A DNA stretch of 64,000 bases from Siphonodentalium dalli (lineage: Eukaryota > Mollusca > Scaphopoda > Gadilida > Siphonodentaliidae), in NCBI GenBank assembly GCA_032622095.1, contig CP136067.1, positions 128,109,990 through 128,173,989 of the forward strand, written 5' to 3'. Positions 56,385 to 64,000 of this stretch are shown here, in pieces. The position numbers were made by a program, and so were the translations under genes. Each line of letters starts with the position of its first letter. Position 1 is the stretch's first letter. The notes beneath the pieces are model-generated. The model saw only the letters and a list, made by a program, of their open reading frames with translations, was not told the origin of the DNA and searched no databases.

Positions 56385-56770
56385 TACTCACAGCAGTAAA
56401 CGCGAACTGCAGATTGGGTGTGACGTCATTAATCACCTTGCGGCATTCTGTTAACATTGTGTTATCGAAATCGGTTTCTGCGTGGTTTTGTTTTAGTTCA
56501 CAAACAAGGTTTCGTTTTCGTTGGAAATCGTGAATTCGGAATGTATTTATGTGTGTAATAAAATATTGAATAATACGACATGAATTATTCGCGTGGCCAA
56601 AAAACTCCGGAGTAAATTCGTACATATTTGGACGAAGTTCGTGTGTCACTGTGACTGTCAGAATAGGACCACAGCAGATCATGCCATGAATCTCTACTCC
56701 CGTGCCGCTGGAGTAGGTATTCGTGGCATGATCTACATGTAGGTCCACGGGAACTTCGAAATTTATTAAC
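56385..56770 (-). CDS. Open coding-like segment of unknown protein next to fold-back arm
   Basis: On the minus strand a frame with no stop runs from about 56770 into the fold-back arm: NFEVPVDLHVDHATNTYSSG, IHGMICCGPILTVTVTHELR, then a charged stretch (RIHDFQRKRNLVCELKQ) to NLQFAFTAVSS. Its first ATG-like start is actually GTG. The composition is more protein-like than other frames here, and the frame lies outside the repeat arm for about 125 codons. It may be a host exon or a captured or transposon-borne fragment. No domain recognised; no clear splice sites. Confidence 0.3.
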
Positions 56771-57285
56771 TTTCAACCTATTGTTGATATGAAATGCATG
56801 GGATACGTGACCGCTTTCGCAGATTTCGGCTTTCAAGTCCCACAAGAAGAGTACTAATTACGTTTCTGGCTGAACTATCAGAAGGGCTTCTTGGGTGGCT
56901 ATGCTGTCTACGTATCTGCATGTATCATCTTTGTGAAAATGATTTTAATATGATCAAACAGTGAAATACAGATCTATACAGTATACCATGGCTTCTTCCA
57001 TTCGTTGAGTTGAAAAAGTAAATACTGGAGTGTTATTACGCTGAATAATATAATATCTATGTTCAGGGTAAACACACCCGCCCCTCCCAAAATGGGCCGC
57101 ATCCTCAGCATTGTATGGGGTTCAAGTTTTGTTTCTCCAATTTTCCTCTGACTCATTCTTTTTTATTATAATATACAAAAATGTGACAACAATAACGACC
57201 ATAAAAAGCGTTTGCTTTAAAAATAGTGAACCAAAATCATTATTTCATCATTTTATGCAGATTAGTTCCATACATCACCTTCTCA
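56771..57285. other. Unassigned sequence
   Basis: No element recognised. Confidence 0.35.
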
Positions 57286-57935
57286 GGAGAAGTCTATTTC
57301 TTGCCATTTCATGACTATAAAGCAAAATAATCAATAAAACCCCCAAGATGATTTTTTGTCATGTAGGTCCTGGACTTCTTCCCTTCCTAGCCTGGATATC
57401 TTACCCCCACCCAAACCCTGACTCAAACAACATTTTCTCGGAAGAAGTTAATTTCTCATTGTTTCGTGACTATATAAAGCAAAATAAGCAATAAAACCAT
57501 GATTTTTCTCAAGTAGGCGCTGGTGTTGGGGGGGGGGGGGCTACATCATGTTCTGGAATCTTCGTTTCATGACTTTATAAAGCAAAATAAGCAATGAAAC
57601 CATGAGACAATTTTTTGTCATGTAGGTGCTGGGTTGTGGGTAGCTATCCAGACCTGGACATTTGAAAGAATGAAATTAAACAAAAACAAATTTAAATCTC
57701 AAGTCATTTTTCTCGCCATTTCAGGATCAAATAATCAATTGTGTGATTAAAAAAATATGTCGCTTGGAAAAAAATATATTTTAATAAAAAAAAAAGGGAA
57801 TTATAAAAAAAAACATTTTTCTGGCAATTTCAGGATCAAACTATGAAAAGTGGGGGGAAATTTGTCACTTGAAAATAAAAATTTTTTAAATAAAAACAAA
57901 GTTAAATATCAAACAATTTGGCCATTCCAGAGTCA
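57286..57935 (+). repeat. Array of ~100-180-bp units (forward)
   Basis: TTTCATGACTATAAAGCAAAATAA ... TTTTTGTCATGTAGGTCCTGG ... AACCCTGACTCAAACAAC ... GAAGTTAATTTCT recurs several times with length variation. Later copies (57700 on) are more degraded. Contains a poly-G run at 57528-57541. Confidence 0.7.
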
Positions 57936-59079
57936 AACGTTATCAAATGAATGAAATTATTTTCAGTCATATATGGGAGATGAAGATTAGGGAGATACAT
58001 TGTAACAAACTATTAAGATTTCATTCATTTATTCATGCATTTCTCCAGCTCGGGCAAACGAAAGCCCCTGTAATTTCCACCATCATTTGGGAAAGCATAC
58101 TGAAATTACTGATGCCATTCACAACACACGATGGAAGAGGTCTGCAGTTATGCAAACCATGGTAGCCATAGCACCACCGAATAAACTGTCTATGCGATAT
58201 GCCTGTATTTGTTGTGCAGAGGTCCATTAAACGGATGACTATACTGTTGCTGGTATCCTAACCATGCAACTTCAAGTAGCCATGGGTCCAGGCACACACT
58301 CCTGAAGGGGACAGTCTCTGTGATACACTTGAAGTGTCCTTCTTCCTATGAAATCGCTTTTGTCACTTCCTTTAGCTTGGTCTCAACCTTTTCAATCTCA
58401 TGGCAACATCTGCACTCACAGGTACATTGTAGTCTCCATCACATACATAGGTGCATGAACACATGAAATGACAAGGGAAATACATTTATTATGGAACAAC
58501 TCAGAGTTAACATTCAATTCCTCAATTTTGTTGATGCAAACTTTGACAAATTTGTAACAAACTCGACATACAGTAATGCCCTAAATAATCGACCCCTTAA
58601 CCACATCAGAATTATAGGTATAGTTTCAGGATTCAGTTTGAAATATGGCTTGTGGAAATTCAACGGAAAGCTCTCATGAAGGCAACAAGTCATATTTCGG
58701 ACTAAATCCTGAAAAGTTACCCACAGTTCTGCTGTGGTTAAGGGGTTGAATGTTTAGGTCATTGCTGTATGTTCTGATGAATGACAGTGGGCATGCGTCT
58801 GTCCGTCCACTTGTTATCATGGATACATGCATCTTGGATAAGTTCCGCACAAATTTGTTATCAGAAGTTATACCTGCTGAATTGTTTACCAGGTGTCTAT
58901 TTCATTATCCAGTTTTGTTAATATCCTGTTTTAAAGATTCACAGCTTATACTATAGTAGTTTGTTTACCTGGTGTACATGATATCTCCCCCAGTGCATCC
59001 CCCCTTTTTACTATTTTCAGTCTGTCAAATGCTCACACCCACCGAGAATTCAACATACGACAAAATATAAATGTACACG
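57936..59079. other. Unassigned sequence between the two arrays
   Basis: No gene or repeat recognised. The short frames at 57947-58165 and 58491-58679 lack motifs. Confidence 0.35.
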
Positions 59080-59735
59080 TTTTAATTTATTGCTTATTTA
59101 TTTTTATGTTTATATAGTCATTAAATGGCGATAAATTAACATGTTACAAGTTGTTTGAGTCAGGGTTTGGGTGAAGAGGGGGAATTAGATACCCAGGTCT
59201 CAATATCCCCCACACCCAGCATCTACATAAGAGTATATGACAAAAATAAACTAAATATTTTATTGCTAATATTGCCCTATAATGCTATATATCCATTAAA
59301 ATTTTGATTGAGTCAGGATTTGGGTTGGGAGAAATTACACAGGCCTGAATATCCCTCCCCCCCCCCAAAAAAAGAAACCAGCAGCTGCATATGAGACAAA
59401 AATATCTTATTATTTATCACTTACATTTACCGGTATATCGCTTTATATAGTCATGAAATGGCGAGAAATTAAAATTAATCGAGAAAAATTTCATTGAGTC
59501 AGGGTTTGGGGTGTGAGGGGGGAATACCGAGGCTTGAGTATCTCTCGCCTTTTCATGAGTGTATGAAGCAAAATAAGCAACTTATAAAATAATAAATTCA
59601 TTTTTGTCATAAGTAGCTGCTCGGTGGGGAGTGGGGGCGATAAGAAACCCGGGTATCTTTCTCCTGCCCCAAATACTGACTCAAACAACTTTTTCTTGGA
59701 AAGTTAATTTCTTTCCGTTTCATGACTATATATTC
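59080..59735. repeat. Same units in reverse, then forward orientation
   Basis: 59090-59560 has the reverse orientation (GTTTGAGTCAGGGTTTGGGT, TATATAGTCATTAAATGGCG). 59565-59735 is forward again (TGACTCAAACAACTTTTTCTTGG, CGTTTCATGACTAT). A poly-C run lies at 59348-59357. Confidence 0.7.
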
Positions 59736-60024
59736 AGAAATAGCATACATTGGCATGTATAGACCAAGTTTTCTCAGTCCACAACAGCTTGGGAAATTGG
59801 TTGGGTTGATGCTGTTTTGGACCGAGAATCCGAGATGCCTCCTGTTGCTCTTCTATACCAGTACCGTAACAGATTTTCATTCAAAAGACATACTACATGT
59901 ACATGTATAGTACCCCGACAGTCATGTGAACCCATGAATATAATCATCTCACTTGGACCACAATGAATCTGTCTTCAAAATGATATACAATGTACCATAT
60001 ACTGTTATAGAAAATATCCACACC

Positions 60025-60215
60025 AAGATATTATCTCGACTCTCTAGAGATTTCGAGAAAAGAATCTTGAGATATTAACATATTTTCTCGAGATCATACG
60101 GCAAGATCTCAAGAAAATATCCAGAGATCTCAAGATAATATCGCGAGATACTAGTAATATGTTCAGAGCTTGAGATGCGCATGTCAGGATCTCAAGATGT
60201 GTCGAGATAACAATT
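60025..60215. repeat. Cluster of CTCGAGA / GATCTCAAGA motifs
   Basis: About ten variants of TCTCGAGAT, ATCTCAAGAT and TCGCGAGAT occur in 190 bp with no fixed period. Confidence 0.65.
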
Positions 60216-61461
60216 AACATGTTGAATATTCAACTTTCAAGACACTTTTTTTTTCTTGGACAATGTCACAAATCAAGAGTTAGCTAATTTTTGGCAAATT
60301 ATTATTTTAGCCAGTGCAAACACTGTCTCTGATTGTCATAGTACTGATACTATAAATAGCTGAATCCAATGTCAATCCGTGAGCAGCCATGGACTGGCAG
60401 TGGTCGAGTCCAGAATTTCAATACATCAAAAAATTGACATTTTTAGTAAAAAAAAATACTACTGGTATATTTTAGACTAACATTTCGGCAGACACACAAC
60501 TTTTCCTTGAATTATATTTCATATTTCGATGTATTGAGTATGCGTAATGATTATTACACATGTCCGCTCGTATAAACGGGGTTTTAGCTAGTATTTACAT
60601 CAATTTTATTTTCACATGTTTTGCCAGTGACCGCGATATTTTTAATAAGAGACGCTCAGTGACTCACCATTTTCGTACGCGATTTTCATCTCTTCGCCAT
60701 CCAAGGTCTGGATCGTTTGGTGGTCTCACACTATGGTAATTTTGTGGTAATTCCGGCTCGTGCATGTACGCTCCCGTTGTCAAATTTAAAGTGTCTTCTG
60801 ACGAATCAGACGAGGAACAATCAGATCGCAAAAAATGTTTCTGTCAGTGTCAGCCATTGTGGGAAATACCAAAGGTCCTTAAGTACGTCACACGCTTTCT
60901 CGCAAATAACTGTTTCCGTCAAAATAGATAATGAGGTGATGCATCAGGCTATCACCCAGACACACACAGTCGTAAACACTCGTATCTTTCAGACAGCGGG
61001 GGATTGTTTTCTTAAATAAGTGTGCATAACTTGATACAAATATGAATAAATGAACATATATTGAGAATTTTCGCGACGTCGACTTTAAAACCGCGGAACC
61101 GAGGCTGGAGCATCTCTGAAACCACGGAGCTGGGTGAATCCAATACGGCCATGACCCAGTGATCTTGCTTATGGGAAATATTCTGATAGTAAGTTCAACT
61201 AAGGAATAACATATTATCTAAACATTTCCCTCAATAAATAGGCCTCCTTTTGTATCTGCTTAGTTTTCCTGAAACACTCTCCACACGAATAATAGACCGT
61301 CCCATTGTATACCGGTATAACTGAATGGAAGAATCCATTTAGAATAGAAAGGATTAAATGAATTTCTTAAGTGAAGCTGAATATCCAAGCTGGTCGGGGT
61401 TGACGTTTATATTAGATGCATACAGGGAGGATGCGCATATAGTGTAGCTGCGTGAATAAGG
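60216..61461. other. Unassigned sequence
   Basis: A frame at 60741-60929 contains an acidic run (SSDESDEEQSDRKK) followed by CFCQCQ. It is only ~60 codons and has no second exon, so it is not called as a gene. Confidence 0.35.
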
Positions 61462-61517
61462 TATATGTGACCCGCCATATCAAATCCAGTCGTAAGTCGG
61501 GATTTGTTTTACCCTGT

Positions 61518-61588
61518 GCCAATGCATTCTCTTATATATATGCGAGTCGACCATAGGTCGCCTCGCATATATAAGAGAATGTATTGGC
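61518..61588. repeat. 68-bp palindromic module, copy 5
   Basis: GCCAATGCATTCTCTTATATATATGCGAG arm (one extra TA) with centre TCGACCATAGGTCG. Confidence 0.85.
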
Positions 61589-61811
61589 CTAACAATTGTT
61601 TACAATTTTAATAATTGTTTCTTGTATTCTTTAACAATTTTATAATTTCACCCATACAGAGCCACCAGACAAACATGAGCAGACGACACTCTTCTATAAT
61701 TATGCTTCTATATATGTGTGGGGCTCCCTGCAGGGTAATGGATGTTTTTTATTTTATGTCCTAAAAATTCTAAGAAACATTTATTTAAAAAAAATGATAA
61801 TGTTTTTTTAG

Positions 61812-61880
61812 GCCAATGCATTCTCTTATATATGCGAGGCGACCTATGGTCGACTCGCATATATAAGAGAATGCATTGGC
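61812..61880. repeat. 68-bp palindromic module, copy 6
   Basis: Reads the same as copy 4 (47026-47094) as far as the eye can tell. Confidence 0.88.
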
Positions 61881-61935
61881 ACAGGGTAAAAAAATCCCGA
61901 CTTACGACTGGATTTGATATGGCGGGTCACATATA

Positions 61936-62450
61936 TTACTCGTTTTAAAATTTGCCCAGAGCTATTTTTGATCAGTTTTTAATAGGCGCACTTTAAATTC
62001 GCGCACATATCTGCGCGAATGCATCTGGGTTTGCACAGATGGCACGAAACGCATTTTGGTATGTTTGTTCACCCCTGGTCAAGTGGTCCTGCAGAATTGC
62101 TATGATGCTGGTGGGGCCTGCTGTTTTGCTATGATCCGGTTAGAACAAAGCGATGCTGGTGACCGCGTGCGCGTTCCGCCTCGTGTTTACATCGAAATTA
62201 CGCAATTACAACACGATGTAAACATTCTGATGATCACACATGAATGCACTAAAACCTCCGGTATTCATACATTCTGCAACTCCGCGGACGTTATTTGTGG
62301 AGTTTTAACCGAGTTATTGTTACACCAAAAATCCCAAGTTTAGTCGCGTTACATGACTGAAATCATCCCAGATGAAGCGACTGCTGATTTTAATAACAAA
62401 GACACACATTCATTCAAAAGATATATAACGTACGCTTGAAACAAGCCCAA
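61936..62450. other. Unassigned sequence
   Basis: A 95-codon plus-strand frame at 62056-62343 lacks motifs and is not called. Confidence 0.35.
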
Positions 62451-62459
62451 TTTGGTATG

Positions 62460-62550
62460 CTAGGGTCCACACTGATGTTGGTGCGGGACCAAGGTGATCT
62501 TGGTGAGAATCCACAATGATGTTGGTGAGGATCCACCCTGATGTTGTTGA
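62460..62550. repeat. ~27-30-bp degenerate tandem repeat
   Basis: About three copies of GATGTTGGTGAGGATCCACC. Confidence 0.75.
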
Positions 62551-62756
62551 AATATTTTTCTTCCATATTACTGAACTAAAATCATGAACACATCGATTTC
62601 AAACCCTACGAGGAGAGAAAATACAGTCCACCGTGAAGTCAGAAAGATCTTTAGAATCGAGAATCATGACCCACATATCACAAATTGGGCTATACCGTGA
62701 CATTGGATACTTATTCCCAGTTACTTATTCCTTATTCGGAAACATGCAAACTTGAC

Positions 62757-64000
62757 CAAATAAACGGTGCGGTGTGGTGGATCACCCCGTTATGTTAGAA
62801 AAACCGAAAACCGAACCAGTATATAGCCCGTGCGGTTGCAACAGAGGTGGTAAAAAGGGCACCCATTGTCGTTTCCGTATCTATGGATCGATTTTAACAA
62901 AATAAACCACAGGGGCCTGTAACGCGCTCCGCTGCCCCCCCCCCCCTTGTGCTGTCCATATACGCCGCTTCTGTATACGAGCCTGCTTCACGTTAATGGT
63001 ATATAATATAGACAAGGTTAACTGTAGAAATTCACATTTTTACCATCGCTCGGCGATCGATCAAATTTAGCCCATTCACACCAGTAATGCTAACGATATA
63101 GGCACGGATTTATCGGCAAAAATTAATCTTTCAATCAATACCACAAACTCCCATCAGAACATTTCATATACATAGCATTTGATATTTTTTTAACCACCGA
63201 ATATTGTCTCCGAAGACCGTAAATTTTCGGATTGATCCGGCTCAAAATACAATGGACGATATCTTCCTCTAACTTCACCCCCGCACGGCTTACTATAATT
63301 AAAATCGGTCAAACGATCAACTGAACATCTAGCGCTCATGGAGTTCTTGTCGGCTAATAATTTATTTACTCATACAAATCAACAGATCGTCAGTAATAAA
63401 TTTCTATAGAGGAGAAATCTGTCGATAATTCCAACTTTTTTTTCATTTTTTCTTTACGAATCACGCAGCGCCTCATTTTAATATTCATTATGACCTGACC
63501 TTTCCATGACTGCTATAGTAGAAACAGCCAATCACCGCTCAGTATTAGAATCGAGGTCAGGTCATAATGAATATTAAAATCCGAAAATTTACGGTCTTCG
63601 GAGACAATATTCGGTGGTACAAAATGTATCAAATGCTATGTATATGAAAGGTTCTGATGGGAGTTTGTGGTATTGATTGAAAGATGAATTCTTCGCTGAT
63701 AAATCCGTGCCTATATCGTTAGCATTACTGGTGTGAATGGGCTAAATTTGATCGATCGCCGAGCGATGGTAAAAAGGTGAATTTCTAAAGTTACCCTTGT
63801 CTATAGTATATACCATTAACGTGAAGCAGGCGCGTATACAGAGGCGGCGTATATGGGCAGCGCAAAAAGGGGAGGGCGGACAGCGGAGCGCGTTACAGGC
63901 CCCTGTGAAATAAACGGTGCAACAGGGTGGCCCACGCCATGTTATACTACAAAAACTGAAAACCGCGCGGTTGCAACAGGAGGTGGCAAACAGGGCACCC
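62757..64000. mobile_element. Large inverted repeat with directly repeated flanks, reaching window edge
   Basis: The left arm (about 62905-63230) and right arm (about 63570-63905) are reverse complements: GGGGCCTGTAACGCGCTCCG with CGGAGCGCGTTACAGGCCCC; GCTCGGCGATCGATCAAATT with AATTTGATCGATCGCCGAGC; ACCACCGAATATTGTCTCCG with its complement. Outside the arms, 62757-62873 and 63907-64000 are direct repeats (ATAAACGGTGC ... GCGGTTGCAACAG ... CAGGGCACCC type). Within the centre, 63475-63501 and 63554-63580 form a 27-bp inverted pair. No protein is encoded. Confidence 0.8.
63475..63580. repeat. Inner hairpin, 27-bp arms
   Basis: ATTTTAATATTCATTATGACCTGACCT and its exact complement enclose ~52 bp. 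Confidence 0.9.

Larger units (their letters stand above)
61462..61935. mobile_element. Long-TIR element with two palindromic modules
   Basis: Ends TATATGTGACCCGCCATATC / GATATGGCGGGTCACATATA are part of ~130-bp inverted repeats that include the ~68-bp palindromic modules (61518-61588 and 61812-61880). TATA lies at both outer ends, compatible with a TA target duplication as in Tc1/mariner-type MITEs. The ~220-bp centre is unique and non-coding. Confidence 0.78.

Noticed and set aside
60717-61019. 100-codon plus frame and an overlapping acidic frame (SSDESDEE)
   Set aside because: Too short, no second exon, no motif beyond a simple acidic run.
62056-62343. 95-codon plus frame
   Set aside because: No family features; lies between repeats without supporting splice or promoter signals.

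Overview
The window looks like AT-rich, repeat-dense nuclear DNA of a metazoan, most likely a marine invertebrate such as a mollusc or another lophotrochozoan. Support for this: a GT11 fucosyltransferase exon with a eukaryotic splice acceptor and poly(A) signal; relics of Ty3/gypsy, CR1/L2-like, L1/Tx1-like and hAT elements; TTAA- and TA-flanked MITEs; and no bacterial operon structure or ribosome binding sites. The species cannot be fixed from sequence alone. No tRNA, rRNA, CRISPR array or complete multi-exon gene was found.

Layout. 0-4.1 kb: a duplicated ~345-bp segment with one copy interrupted by an insertion, then the last coding exon of an alpha-1,2-fucosyltransferase-like gene on the minus strand (3117-4069). 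A decayed fragment of the 3' end of a second copy lies ~0.6 kb downstream of it (2481-2560). 4.3-8.3 kb: five head-to-tail repeat units of two alternating types (A and B). The A type is packed with TCAAGGTCA motifs and the B type contains 122-bp tandem arrays. 8.3-12.2 kb: mostly unassigned. 12.2-15.2 kb: a three-unit array, then two 5'-truncated LINE relics on the minus strand, one split by a TTAA-flanked MITE. 15.2-20.4 kb: sparse, with one possible first coding exon (19228-19476). 20.4-24.7 kb: a cluster of short tandem arrays, a second TTAA MITE and an 82-bp-arm hairpin.

24.9-29.0 kb: a complete-length but frameshifted Ty3/gypsy element with 120-bp LTRs and a 5-bp target duplication. 29-32.6 kb: little recognisable. 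32.6-37.1 kb: arrays rich in ATGGCCGCC/GCCATCTT motifs and a ~189-bp array split by a hAT relic. 38.0-40.7 kb: an L1-like LINE relic that has lost its reverse transcriptase core. 41.1-45.3 kb: a very large nested inverted repeat. 45.8-51.9 kb: fold-back and TTAA elements, an endonuclease fragment of one LINE (+) and a C-terminal fragment of another (-), and 33-bp and 40-bp arrays. 54.1-56.4 kb: a fold-back element with ~0.95-kb arms, each holding a 9-bp minisatellite. 57.3-59.7 kb: repeat units in both orientations. 61.5-61.9 kb: a TA-flanked long-TIR element. 62.8-64.0 kb: another large inverted repeat, running to the window edge.

The genes do not form a pathway. The one host gene supported with confidence is the fucosyltransferase (type II Golgi membrane glycosyltransferase). 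The most unusual feature is the number and scale of palindromic elements, at least eight separate structures from 70 bp to 4.2 kb, and a ~68-bp palindromic module shared by elements with different termini and different target duplications. Calls were made by eye; percent identities and family names are approximate.
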